From contig NZ_JBKHUI010000003.1 of the NCBI RefSeq assembly GCF_046569695.1, positions 124,001-188,000 on the forward strand: a stretch of 64,000 nucleotides of DNA, in the 5' to 3' direction. Origin of the DNA: Kluyvera sp046569695 (GTDB lineage Bacteria > Pseudomonadota > Gammaproteobacteria > Enterobacterales > Enterobacteriaceae). The notes beneath the pieces were generated by a model, which saw only the letters and a program-made list of their open reading frames with translations, had not been told where the DNA came from and searched no databases. A program made the translations under genes and the position numbers. Shown here piece by piece: positions 43,674-52,209 of this stretch; position 1 is the first letter of the stretch; every line of letters begins with the position of its first letter.

Positions 43674-45161
43674 ATGTTACATTTGTTTGCTGGTCTGGAT
43701 TTACATACCGGGCTGTTGTTAGTACTGGCACTGTTGTTTGTTCTTTTCTACGAAGCGATTAACGGCTTCCATGATACGGCTAACGCAGTGGCTACCGTAA
43801 TTTATACCCGTGCTATGCGTTCGCAGCTTGCTGTGGCGATGGCCGCGATATTTAACTTCTTCGGCGTTCTGTTGGGCGGCCTGAGTGTAGCTTATGCCAT
43901 CGTGCATATGCTGCCGACGGATCTGTTGCTCAATATGGGCTCCGCTCACGGCCTCGCCATGGTCTTTTCCATGCTGCTGGCGGCTATTATCTGGAACCTC
44001 GGCACCTGGTATTTTGGTCTGCCTGCGTCCAGCTCCCACACGCTTATCGGTGCCATTATCGGTATTGGTTTAACCAATGCGATGATGACCGGAACGTCCG
44101 TGGTTGATGCACTCAACATCCCGAAAGTGATTAACATTTTCGCCTCGTTGATCGTGTCGCCAATTGTGGGTCTGGTCTTTGCTGGCGGTCTGATTTTCCT
44201 GCTGCGTCGTTTCTGGAGCGGTACCAAAAAACGTGCCCGCATCCACCTGACTCCTGCTGAACGTGAAAAGAAAGACGGCAAGAAAAAGCCGCCGTTCTGG
44301 ACCCGTATTGCTCTGATCCTCTCCGCAATTGGCGTGGCATTCTCCCACGGTGCGAACGACGGTCAGAAAGGCATTGGTCTGGTGATGCTGGTACTGATTG
44401 GCGTTGCTCCGGCAGGCTTCGTGGTTAACATGAACGCTTCCGGCTACGAAATCACCCGTACCCGCGATGCGGTCAACAACGTTGAAACCTTCTTCCAGCA
44501 GCGCCCTGAACTGCTGCTGAAAGTACAGAACAGCGCTGACCCGTTAACCCCAGCAGCACTGGAAGCCACTGAGTTCCACTGCCACCCGGCTAACACCATG
44601 AACGCGCTTGAGCGTACTAAGGCGATGCTGTCGGGAATCGAGAGCTACGATAAACTCTCGGTAGAGCAGCGCGGTCAACTTCGTCGCATCATGCTTTGCA
44701 TCTCTGATACCACCGATAAAGTGGCCAAGATGCCGGAAGTGAATGCCGACGATCAACGTCTGTTGAAGAAGCTGAAAACCGACATGCTGAGCACCATTGA
44801 GTACGCGCCAATCTGGATTATTATGGCGGTCGCACTGGCGCTGGGCATTGGTACCATGATCGGCTGGCGTCGCGTTGCCACCACTATCGGTGAAAAAATC
44901 GGTAAGAAAGGCATGACCTACGCTCAGGGGATGTCCGCACAGATGACCTCTGCGGTGTCCATCGGTCTGGCAAGCTATACCGGGATGCCGGTCTCCACGA
45001 CGCACGTACTCTCCTCTTCCGTGGCGGGTACCATGCTGGTTGATGGCGGCGGGTTACAGCGTAAAACCGTGACCAACATCCTGATGGCCTGGGTCTTCAC
45101 CCTGCCGGCCTCTATCATTCTGTCCGGCGTGCTGTACTGGATCTCGCTGAAGCTTATCTAA
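43674..45161 (+). CDS. pitA: Low-affinity phosphate/metal-phosphate transporter PitA
   Basis: 495-residue inner-membrane phosphate symporter, ten or so membrane segments in two inverted halves. Duplicated PiT signatures: NGFHDTANAVAT in the first half and SHGANDGQKGIG in the second. A soluble loop (about residues 250-380) separates the halves and is slightly shorter than in E. coli (499 aa). Imports phosphate as metal-phosphate with protons. Confidence 0.96.
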   Translation: MLHLFAGLDLHTGLLLVLALLFVLFYEAINGFHDTANAVATVIYTRAMRSQLAVAMAAIFNFFGVLLGGLSVAYAIVHMLPTDLLLNMGSAHGLAMVFSMLLAAIIWNLGTWYFGLPASSSHTLIGAIIGIGLTNAMMTGTSVVDALNIPKVINIFASLIVSPIVGLVFAGGLIFLLRRFWSGTKKRARIHLTPAEREKKDGKKKPPFWTRIALILSAIGVAFSHGANDGQKGIGLVMLVLIGVAPAGFVVNMNASGYEITRTRDAVNNVETFFQQRPELLLKVQNSADPLTPAALEATEFHCHPANTMNALERTKAMLSGIESYDKLSVEQRGQLRRIMLCISDTTDKVAKMPEVNADDQRLLKKLKTDMLSTIEYAPIWIIMAVALALGIGTMIGWRRVATTIGEKIGKKGMTYAQGMSAQMTSAVSIGLASYTGMPVSTTHVLSSSVAGTMLVDGGGLQRKTVTNILMAWVFTLPASIILSGVLYWISLKLI

Positions 45162-45181
45162 GTCAGCGGCGATAAAAACAT

Positions 45182-45213
45182 AAAAACGGGTCAGGAAACT
45201 GGCCCGTTTTTTT
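45182..45213 (+). terminator. Terminator after pitA
   Basis: AAACGGGTCAG and CTGGCCCGTTT around a GAAA tetraloop, followed by TTTT. Lies 20 bases after the pitA stop, just before the convergent uspB stop. Confidence 0.93.
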
Positions 45214-45215
45214 AC

Positions 45216-45551
45216 TTAGTGCCAAATCATCAAAGCAATTAAGCTGATGACCACCAATCCACACAGCGAACTGGTCAAAATAAACTGACGGCGAACGCGC
45301 TCGCAGCGACGAATAAATTCATCGTCGTGATGGTCGAGGTAACGCTGCCCGTAAATGTACCAGACCAGGCGCATCTGCTTGCCCGGCTGGCCGTGGGAGG
45401 TGAAAAAGCCACCGCCATCGACATACTGATAGAGCAAGGGATCGCAACCTCGTAGTACCACCAATAGCGCACGTAGTGACGAGAAGTAACGTGCCATATT
45501 CACCACACAAACGACACACAGGGCCCAAAACAGCGCAATCGTGCTGATCAT
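45216..45551 (-). CDS. uspB: Universal stress protein B UspB
   Basis: 111-residue inner-membrane protein with an N-terminal (IALFWALCVVCVVNMARYF) and a C-terminal (LCGLVVISLIALMIWH) membrane segment. Needed for stationary-phase ethanol tolerance in E. coli; mechanism unknown. The ATG at 45549-45551 matches E. coli. Divergent from uspA. Confidence 0.93.
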   Translation of the reverse strand: MISTIALFWALCVVCVVNMARYFSSLRALLVVLRGCDPLLYQYVDGGGFFTSHGQPGKQMRLVWYIYGQRYLDHHDDEFIRRCERVRRQFILTSSLCGLVVISLIALMIWH

Positions 45552-45933
45552 AACTCCTCCCCGGCGACCAGCCCTCAGAGATACCCCCCAGGGCATACCG
45601 CTCCCCAATTTCCCACCAACACCTCAGTAAAAGAGTGCGATTCCGATCACGTTTATTTATTCGATCGGCTCATTAAATAGTGTAGAAGATCAGTTAAATT
45701 TTTTACCACAAGGTTAATCGTTATCAATACGTAAGAATGAAAAATTTGTTTAACTAATTGGCGAACCGGATGCATTGACGGCGCCCCAAGGCCGCTATAA
45801 GGTAGAAATATCTTCTACAATTAGGTCTTTAAGGGCAAACCCCGCGCAGATAGCACGCAGGACGCGGGCAAGGGACAGCGCATGGGCTGTCTGGTCCAAC
45901 AGTCATCGACAACTTTATGGAAGGAGTAACACT
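45552..45933. other. Divergent uspB/uspA regulatory region
   Basis: 382 bases without a gene. It holds the promoters of both stress genes. A perfect inverted repeat GTAGAA-N5-TTCTAC lies at 45802-45818 within the probable uspA leader; its role is not known. The open frame that extends uspA upstream through this region is not coding. Confidence 0.5.
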
Positions 45934-46371
45934 ATGGCTTACAAACACATTCTTATCGCCGTCGACCTTTCACCAGAGAGCAAAGTTCTGGTGGAGAAAG
46001 CGGTATCAATGGCTCGCCCTTACAATGCGAAAGTCTCTCTGATTCACGTTGACGTGAACTATTCCGATCTCTACACCGGGCTAATTGATGTCAATCTGGG
46101 CGATATGCAAAAACGTATCTCCGAAGAGACCCACCACGCGCTGAGCGAGCTCTCCACCGGCGCGGGCTATCCAATCACCGAAACCCTGAGCGGCAGCGGC
46201 GACCTGGGGCAGGTGCTGGTTGATGCTATCAAGAAATACGATATGGACCTGGTTGTCTGCGGTCACCACCAGGACTTCTGGAGCAAACTGATGTCTTCTG
46301 CTCGTCAGCTTATCAACACCGTTCACGTTGATATGCTGATTGTTCCGCTGCGCGACGACGAAGAAGAGTAA
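45934..46371 (+). CDS. uspA: Universal stress protein A UspA
   Basis: 145-residue cytosolic dimer of the alpha/beta USP fold. Starts MAYKHILIAVDLSPESKVLV as in E. coli, with GGAG upstream. Lacks the G-2x-G-9x-G(S/T) ATP-binding motif, like other UspA-type rather than UspFG-type members. Induced by growth arrest. Confidence 0.97.
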   Translation: MAYKHILIAVDLSPESKVLVEKAVSMARPYNAKVSLIHVDVNYSDLYTGLIDVNLGDMQKRISEETHHALSELSTGAGYPITETLSGSGDLGQVLVDAIKKYDMDLVVCGHHQDFWSKLMSSARQLINTVHVDMLIVPLRDDEEE

Positions 46372-46381
46372 CACGCAGTCG

Positions 46382-46452
46382 GTAGCCCGGACGAGGCGCG
46401 CCAGCGCCGACTCCGGGGTTTTCCCCGGCGTCATTGCGTTCGGCCGGGCTAC
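46382..46452. repeat. REP-type palindrome between uspA and the Rrf2 gene
   Basis: GTAGCCCGGACGAGGCGCGC and the inverted GCGTTCGGCCGGGCTAC flank a CCGGGG-TTTT-CCCCGG hairpin. Separates two convergent genes. Confidence 0.82.
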
Positions 46453-46457
46453 TTAGT

Positions 46458-46964
46458 TCAAGCGTTTTTTCGCCCGGCAATCCACTCTTGCACTTCCACC
46501 ACAAAAGTATCCGGCGCTTTGCGATACATCTTGCGCGCCAGGTCCAGAATCGTATGCTGGCCTAACGCCTCTTCCATCCGCTGCTGCGCCATGTCCATCA
46601 CCGAACGCACGCCACAGATACCTTCGCAGGCCCACTCCGGCGGCTGCTCATCAAACACCGCCAGACGCTGACGAATTTCCCGGCACTCAAAAATACGCTT
46701 ATCGCCATCAATCGCGTTGACCACGTCCAGCACCGTAATGTCCTCAGCCGGTTTCGCCAGCTGAAAACCGCCGCCCTTCCCTTCGATGCTGCGCACCAGC
46801 CCGGCCTTCGACAGGCGAGTAAAGATTTTGGCCAGATAGTCATAGGGCACGCTTTGCAGTTCAGCAATTTCGCGCACGCTCATATCGCGGGCGTCGCCTT
46901 TGCCGTCCACCATGCACATCAGACTATGTATGCCGTACTCAACCCCAGAACTGTAGAATGCCAT
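46458..46964 (-). CDS. Rrf2-family transcriptional regulator (probable Fe-S or redox sensor)
   Basis: 168 residues. Winged-helix DNA-binding region at about residues 10-70 (VPYDYLAKIFTRLSKAGLVRS). Three cysteines are possible cluster ligands at 94, 113 and 117; this spacing is unlike IscR or NsrR (closer together) and recalls more widely spaced Rrf2 proteins such as RsrR. Divergent from an NADH-dehydrogenase-like flavoprotein, its likely target. Function inferred from family and position. Confidence 0.82.
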   Translation of the reverse strand: MAFYSSGVEYGIHSLMCMVDGKGDARDMSVREIAELQSVPYDYLAKIFTRLSKAGLVRSIEGKGGGFQLAKPAEDITVLDVVNAIDGDKRIFECREIRQRLAVFDEQPPEWACEGICGVRSVMDMAQQRMEEALGQHTILDLARKMYRKAPDTFVVEVQEWIAGRKNA

Positions 46965-47057
46965 GCGCTCTTATCTCAGCCAAAATGAATCTGAGTTATT
47001 GTAGCTTTTTCATCTGATGCATTCCAGATAGCAAGCATAAATACTGAACACGTAAAA

Positions 47058-47073
47058 ATTTAATTAATTAAAT
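47058..47073. promoter_or_regulatory. Perfect AT palindrome in the Rrf2/NDH intergenic region
   Basis: ATTTAATT/AATTAAAT, a 16-bp perfect palindrome, lies midway between the divergent genes. A second inverted repeat, ATCTG...CAGAT, is at about 47013-47030. Either may be the Rrf2 operator; not proven. Confidence 0.4.
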
Positions 47074-47197
47074 ATCAAATAGATAATATCAAAATACGTC
47101 TTCTGGTACGTTTGCTGAAGCGAATCACGTTGCAATCCTTAACTACGACCAATAAAATCCGAGTCAATTAATCGTAGTGAACAGTGAGACAAACCTA

Positions 47198-48397
47198 ATG
47201 CGTAAACAAATTCTGATCGTCGGTGCCGGTTTTGCCGGTATGTGGGCAGCGTTGAGCGCCGCGCGTCTGGCAGACAAACACCAGCAGGACGTTGATATTA
47301 CGGTGATTGCGCCACAGCCAGAGCTGCGCGTTCGTCCGCGTTTTTATGAAAGCCACGTTCAGACGCTGGTTTCCCCACTGATGCCGCTGTTCGACGTTAC
47401 TGGCGTGAACTTCCTGCGCGGTACCGTTGAGCAGATCCTTCCGACCTCGAAAGAGGTGAGCTGGAAAGACGAGAACGGCGAAGTGCGTCTGCGTTGCTAC
47501 GACCGTCTGGTACTTGCCAGCGGTAGCCACGTTAACCGCGATATCGTTGCCGGAGCCGCTGAGCACGCGTTCGACCTCGACCAGCTGGAAAGCGCGACGG
47601 TGCTGGAGCAGCATCTGAAAGATCTGGCCGGGCAGCCTGAGAGCGACGCGCGCAACACCGTGGTGGTGTGCGGCGGCGGCTTCACCGGGATTGAGATGGC
47701 GCTGGAGCTTCCGGGCCGTCTGCGTGAAATCCTGGGTCAAGATGCTAAGACCAGAGTTGTCGTAGTTGAGCGCGGTGCACAGCCGGGCGGCCGCTGGAGC
47801 AAAGAGTTACGCGACGTGATTATCGAAGCCTCTGCCGAGCTGGGCGTGGAATGGCTGGTGAACGCGGAAGTGGAGAGCGTGGATGCATCTGGCGTCACGC
47901 TGAAAGATGGGCAGGTCATCGCCTCACAGACCGTTATCTGGACCGTCGGCGTTCAGGCCAATGGGCTGACCGCGCAGATTGATGCGCCGCGCGACCGTCA
48001 GGGTCGTCTGCACGTGAACGGCAACCTGCAGGTGCTGGGCCATGACGATATCTACGCCACCGGCGATGTGGCTTACGCCGCAACCGATGATAAAGGCAAC
48101 CATGCGCTGATGACCTGCCAGCACGCCATTCTGCTAGGCAAATTCGCCGGGAACAACGCCGCGGCAAGCGTTCTGGAAGTCGCTCCTCTGCCGTACCGTC
48201 AGGAGATGTACGTCACCTGTCTGGATCTGGGCGCATGGGGTGCGGTTTATAGCGAAGGCTGGGATCAGCAGGTAAAGCTCAAGCGCGAAGAGGCGAAGAA
48301 GCTGAAAGTGTCGATTGTCAGCGAGCTGATTTACCCGCCGAAAGCGGATCGTGCTGTGGCGTTTGAGATTGCAGACCCGCTGGCACCGTTTGTTTAA
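47198..48397 (+). CDS. NAD(P)/FAD-dependent oxidoreductase, type II NADH dehydrogenase-like
   Basis: 399-residue two-dinucleotide-binding flavoprotein. FAD-binding GAGFAGMWAALSA near the N-terminus, a second Rossmann motif VVVCGGGFTGIEMALELPG (about residues 153-171) and the FAD-pyrophosphate motif IYATGDVAYA near the end. NDH-2/NADH:quinone oxidoreductase-like by layout; no membrane anchor is obvious. The ATG at 47198 is preferred over a GTG seven codons upstream. Divergent from the Rrf2 gene. Confidence 0.85.
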   Translation: MRKQILIVGAGFAGMWAALSAARLADKHQQDVDITVIAPQPELRVRPRFYESHVQTLVSPLMPLFDVTGVNFLRGTVEQILPTSKEVSWKDENGEVRLRCYDRLVLASGSHVNRDIVAGAAEHAFDLDQLESATVLEQHLKDLAGQPESDARNTVVVCGGGFTGIEMALELPGRLREILGQDAKTRVVVVERGAQPGGRWSKELRDVIIEASAELGVEWLVNAEVESVDASGVTLKDGQVIASQTVIWTVGVQANGLTAQIDAPRDRQGRLHVNGNLQVLGHDDIYATGDVAYAATDDKGNHALMTCQHAILLGKFAGNNAAASVLEVAPLPYRQEMYVTCLDLGAWGAVYSEGWDQQVKLKREEAKKLKVSIVSELIYPPKADRAVAFEIADPLAPFV

Positions 48398-48411
48398 GAT
48401 TGTGCAAGCTC

Positions 48412-48516
48412 CTCTCACCCCGGCCCTCTCCCCAAAGGGGCGAGGGAGAAAAGCAAAGGGTGCAAACCGCACGGTCGGTCCCCTCTCCCCCTGGGGAGAG
48501 GGTTAGGATGAGGGGG
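48412..48516. repeat. Paired palindromic intergenic repeat (same family as 5827 and 11685)
   Basis: Arm CCTCTCACCCCGGCCCTCTC near 48412 and inverted arm GGGGAGAGGGTTAGGATGAG near 48493. Lies between the convergent NDH-like gene and rsmJ. Confidence 0.8.
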
Positions 48517-48520
48517 AAAA

Positions 48521-49273
48521 TTACTCCGCCGTACCCGCATAAATATCAAATCGATGTCCTTTGGTGACCACCGCGTTCGGCGTCGCCACGTCCGCCAACG
48601 GCGGTGCGTAATCCGGGCGTTTCACTACTACGCGTTTGGTTGCCAACTGACGCGCCGGTTCCAGCAGACCATCCGCATCCAAATCCGGCCCCACCAGCGA
48701 CTGAAACACGCGCATCTCCTTTTTCACCAGCGCGCTTTTCTGCTTATGCGGGAACATCGGATCAAGGTACACCACCTGCGGGCGCGGGCTGATATCGGTT
48801 AACGCCGTCAGGCTGGACGCATGAATCAGCTGTAGCCGTTCTTGCAGCCACGGGCCGATTTCCGGGTCGACGTAACCGCGAGCCAGGCCGTCATCGAGCA
48901 GCGCCGCCACCACCGGGTTACGCTCCAGCATCCGCACGCGGCAACCAACGGAAGCCAGCACGAACGCATCGCGTCCCAGCCCCGCCGTCGCATCCACCAC
49001 GTCCGGCAGATAACCGCCTTTCACGCCCACGGCTTTCGCCACCGCCTCACCGCGACCGCCGCCGAATTTGCGTCGGTGCGCCATCGCCCCGCCGACAAAA
49101 TCCACGAAGATGCCGCCAAGCTTTGGCTCATCGCGTTTACGCAGCTCCAGATGCTCCGGTGTCATCACCAGCGCCATCAGGTTGTCGTCGTCCTGCTCCA
49201 GCCCCCAGCGGGCGGCAAGAACAGATAAGGCGCCGTCTCCGGCGCCCGTTTCATCAAGTAAGCAGATTTTCAC
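48521..49273 (-). CDS. rsmJ: 16S rRNA m2G1516 methyltransferase RsmJ
   Basis: 250-residue SAM methyltransferase (YhiQ). SAM motif VVDATAGLGRDAFVLASVG (about residues 105-123) and the catalytic YLDPMFP motif are present. Follows prlC with an eight-base gap, as in E. coli where the two form an operon. Confidence 0.96.
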   Translation of the reverse strand: MKICLLDETGAGDGALSVLAARWGLEQDDDNLMALVMTPEHLELRKRDEPKLGGIFVDFVGGAMAHRRKFGGGRGEAVAKAVGVKGGYLPDVVDATAGLGRDAFVLASVGCRVRMLERNPVVAALLDDGLARGYVDPEIGPWLQERLQLIHASSLTALTDISPRPQVVYLDPMFPHKQKSALVKKEMRVFQSLVGPDLDADGLLEPARQLATKRVVVKRPDYAPPLADVATPNAVVTKGHRFDIYAGTAE

Positions 49274-49281
49274 GACAACAA

Positions 49282-51324
49282 TCAGCCTTTGATCCCGTAA
49301 TGCTCAAGCATCGCGTCCAGCTGAGGTTCACGGCCACGGAAGCGTTTGAACAGCGCCATTGGCTCTTCAGAACCGCCGCGGGTCAGGATGTTGTCGAGGA
49401 ACGACTGTCCGGTCTGACGGTTGAAGATCCCCTCTTCCTCAAAGCGAGAGAAGGCATCTGCCGCCAGCACATCGGCCCACAGGTAGCTGTAGTAGCCTGC
49501 CGCGTAGCCACCGGCAAAGATGTGGCTGAAAGCATGCGGGAAGCGGCCCCAGGTTGGGCCTGGAACCACGGCAACCTGTTTCTTGATTTCGGCCAGCGTC
49601 TCGAGCACTTTCGCGCCCTGCTGCGGGTTGTACTGCGCATGCAGGCGGAAGTCGAACAGACCGAACTCCAGCTGACGCAGGATAAACAGCGCCGCCTGGT
49701 AGTTTTTCGCCGCCAGCATTTTATCCAGCAGTTCCTTCGGCAGCGGTTCGCCGGTTTCAAAGTGGCCGGAGATAAACGCCAGCGCTTCCGGCTCCCAGCA
49801 CCAGTTTTCCATAAACTGGCTCGGCAGCTCGACCGCATCCCACGGCACCCCGCTGATACCGGAAACACCGGCAGTTTCGATGCGCGTCAGCATGTGGTGC
49901 AGGCCGTGACCGAACTCATGGAACAGGGTGATCACTTCGTCATGAGTAAACAGCGCCGGTTTGCCGTTCACCGGGCGGTTAAAGTTACAGGTCAGGTAGG
50001 CGACCGGCTTTTGCAGCGTGCCGTCAAGTTTACGCATCTGGCCGACGCAGTCGTCCATCCACGCCCCGCCGCGCTTGTGTTCACGGGCGTACAGGTCGAG
50101 GTAGAAGCTGCCGCGCAGTTCGTTGCTTTCGTCATACAGCTCGAAGAAGCGCACTTCCGGGTTCCAGACATCAACGTCGGTACGCTCTTTAGCGGTGATG
50201 CCGTAAATGCGCTTAACCACTTCGAACAGGCCGTTAACGGCTTTGTTTTCCGGGAAGTACGGGCGCAGCTGCTCATCGCTGATGCTATAGAGATGCTGTT
50301 TCTGTTTTTCGCTGTAGTAGGCAATATCCCACGGCTGCAGCTCGTCGACGCCGAATTCAGCTTTGGCGAAGGCGCGCAGCTGAGCCAGCTCTTTCTCACC
50401 CTGAGGACGGGCGCGCTTAGCGAGATCCGTCAGGAAGTCGAGCACCTGCTGTGGGTTTTCCGCCATTTTAGTGGCGAGCGATTTAAAGGCGTAGCTTTCA
50501 AAGCCCAGCAGTTGAGCCAGCTCGTGGCGCAGCGCCAGAATCTCTTCCATTACCGGGGTGTTGTCCCACTTACCGGCGTTCGGCCCCTGGTCGGAGGCGC
50601 GAGTGGAGTAGGCGCGATACAGCTCTTCGCGAAGCGCCTGGTTGTCGCAGTAGGTCATCACCGGCAGGTAGCTCGGGATATCCAGGGTCAGCAGGTAGCC
50701 TTCCTGCTCTTTGGCTTCAGCCTGCGCTTTCGCCGCGGCCAGCGCACTTTCCGGCATGCCGGAGAGTTCAGATTCATCAGTAACCAGCTTGCTCCAGCCC
50801 ATGGTGGCATCGAGCACGTTGTTGCTGTACTGGTTGCCAAGCTCGGACAGACGGGTCGCAATTTCGCCGTAGCGCTGCTGCTTCTCTTTCGGCAGGCCGA
50901 TACCGGACAATTCAAAATCACGCAGCGCGTTATCGACCGCTTTTTTCTGCGCGGTGTTCAGCGTGGCGTAGTTATCGCCATCGCGCAGGTCGCGGTAGGC
51001 GTTGTACAGCCCTTCGTTTTGACCGACCCAGGTGCTGTATTCCGACAGCAGCGGCAGCGTCTGCTCATAGGCTTCACGCAGTTCCGGGCTGTTCTGCACC
51101 GAGTTCAGGTGGCTCACCGGCGAGAAGATACGCCCCAGCACGTCGTCCACTTCCGCCAGCGGCTGGCAGAGGTTTTCCCAGCTATACGGCCCGCCCTGCG
51201 CCACTACGCGTTCCACATTCTCACGACAGTCGTTCAGTGCTTTGGTCACGGCAGGGACAACATGTTCGGGCTGAATCTGGGAAAACGGCGGTAGGTCGAA
51301 GGGGGTCAGTAATGGATTGGTCAT
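49282..51324 (-). CDS. prlC: Oligopeptidase A PrlC
   Basis: 680-residue cytosolic zinc metallopeptidase of the M3 (thimet) family. The zinc motif HEFGHGLHH is in the C-terminal third, with the downstream glutamate ligand in an E-rich helix (DAVELPSQFMENW). Degrades signal peptides and other oligopeptides. A sigma-32 promoter lies upstream, in line with its heat-shock induction in E. coli. Confidence 0.97.
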   Translation of the reverse strand: MTNPLLTPFDLPPFSQIQPEHVVPAVTKALNDCRENVERVVAQGGPYSWENLCQPLAEVDDVLGRIFSPVSHLNSVQNSPELREAYEQTLPLLSEYSTWVGQNEGLYNAYRDLRDGDNYATLNTAQKKAVDNALRDFELSGIGLPKEKQQRYGEIATRLSELGNQYSNNVLDATMGWSKLVTDESELSGMPESALAAAKAQAEAKEQEGYLLTLDIPSYLPVMTYCDNQALREELYRAYSTRASDQGPNAGKWDNTPVMEEILALRHELAQLLGFESYAFKSLATKMAENPQQVLDFLTDLAKRARPQGEKELAQLRAFAKAEFGVDELQPWDIAYYSEKQKQHLYSISDEQLRPYFPENKAVNGLFEVVKRIYGITAKERTDVDVWNPEVRFFELYDESNELRGSFYLDLYAREHKRGGAWMDDCVGQMRKLDGTLQKPVAYLTCNFNRPVNGKPALFTHDEVITLFHEFGHGLHHMLTRIETAGVSGISGVPWDAVELPSQFMENWCWEPEALAFISGHFETGEPLPKELLDKMLAAKNYQAALFILRQLEFGLFDFRLHAQYNPQQGAKVLETLAEIKKQVAVVPGPTWGRFPHAFSHIFAGGYAAGYYSYLWADVLAADAFSRFEEEGIFNRQTGQSFLDNILTRGGSEEPMALFKRFRGREPQLDAMLEHYGIKG

Positions 51325-51387
51325 ATGCGCAGTCCTGGTCTAAGAAAGAAATGAAGCGCTCAGCGGCGCTTTAGCGATAGATCTAGA

Positions 51388-51413
51388 ATGGGGGATAGTT
51401 GGGGGAATTTCAA
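51388..51413 (-). promoter_or_regulatory. Sigma-32 (heat-shock) promoter of prlC
   Basis: On the minus strand TTGAAA (51408-51413) and CCCCAT (51388-51393) are 14 bases apart, the sigma-32 pattern. The TGA stop of the upstream LysE-family gene is inside the -35 hexamer. About 64 bases before the prlC ATG. Confidence 0.85.
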
Positions 51414-52024
51414 TGATAGTGGGCACTCATTTCACCGACGTTGTAAACAATACCGAACAGCGCAACCGCCAGTAAAAACAGCGCGGAGAGGCGTTCGAGG
51501 CGAAGCGCATACTTTCCCGACAGCAGGCGCTGAACCGTCAGGATATAGAGCGACAGAACGGTAATATCAAACACTACCCACACCAGCGAGAGCGTCAGCA
51601 TGCTCAGCGTGAAGTCCTGCGTGACGGCAATAAACTGCGGGAAGAAGGCGACGAAAAAGAGAATGTCCTTCGGGTTTGAAATACCCATCAGAAAGCCCTT
51701 CAGCAGGCCGCCGCGCGCGGGGGTAATCTGCGCCTCCTGCGCCTTGTGCATCAAGCTGCTGATGGCGCTCCAGCCGATATAGAGCGAACCCGCTATCCCC
51801 AGCAGTGACAGCATGACCGGCGACAACGCCACCACGCCGAGCAGCATCAAGGTTGCCAGCACAATCAGCACCAGCGACGCAGCGTTGGTCCCTATCAACG
51901 TGATAAACGCCCGGCGGCTGCCCTCACGCGCGGCGGTTCCCGTGACCAGCGCCACCACCGGGCCGGGGGTTGCCAGCAGCAGTAATACCGCCAGCATATA
52001 GGCGGCAAGTAACGTCAGATTCAT
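51410..52024 (-). CDS. LysE/RhtB-family amino acid exporter
   Basis: 204 residues with five to six membrane segments. The family's N-terminal GP motif is seen in LATPGPVVALVTG, and GISNPKDILFFVAFFPQF is the conserved loop. Exports a small amino acid or derivative; the substrate cannot be told from sequence. Divergent from a LysR gene, a common pairing for this family. Confidence 0.85.
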   Translation of the reverse strand: MNLTLLAAYMLAVLLLLATPGPVVALVTGTAAREGSRRAFITLIGTNAASLVLIVLATLMLLGVVALSPVMLSLLGIAGSLYIGWSAISSLMHKAQEAQITPARGGLLKGFLMGISNPKDILFFVAFFPQFIAVTQDFTLSMLTLSLVWVVFDITVLSLYILTVQRLLSGKYALRLERLSALFLLAVALFGIVYNVGEMSAHYH

Positions 52025-52042
52025 GGTTTTTCCTTAGGGAGA

Positions 52043-52118
52043 TCGGATAAGACGTTTACGCCGCCATCCGACGTTCGGCGGCGGCATGCCGGATGGCGCT
52101 ACGCTTATCCGACCTACA
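52043..52118. repeat. REP pair in the LysE/LysR gap
   Basis: ATCGGATAAGACGTTTACGC and CGCCATCCGACG, then GCCGGATGGCGCTACGCTTA and TCCGACCTAC, forming palindromic units between the divergent exporter and regulator genes. Confidence 0.85.
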
Positions 52119-52209
52119 ACGTGATGCCCATTATTGGGTGGGACACGCGCGTTGAAAAACGGAAAAAACTACGCTTCAATGTGAGTAAAACTCACAATAG
52201 AAAATCACC

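Noticed and set aside
45775..45933. N-terminal extension of uspA
   Set aside because: The frame is open but a ribosome site and the conserved UspA start MAYKHILIA are at 45934.
49123..51294. 723-residue open frame on the plus strand
   Set aside because: Antisense to prlC and part of rsmJ, with shadow-type composition and no recognisable domain.
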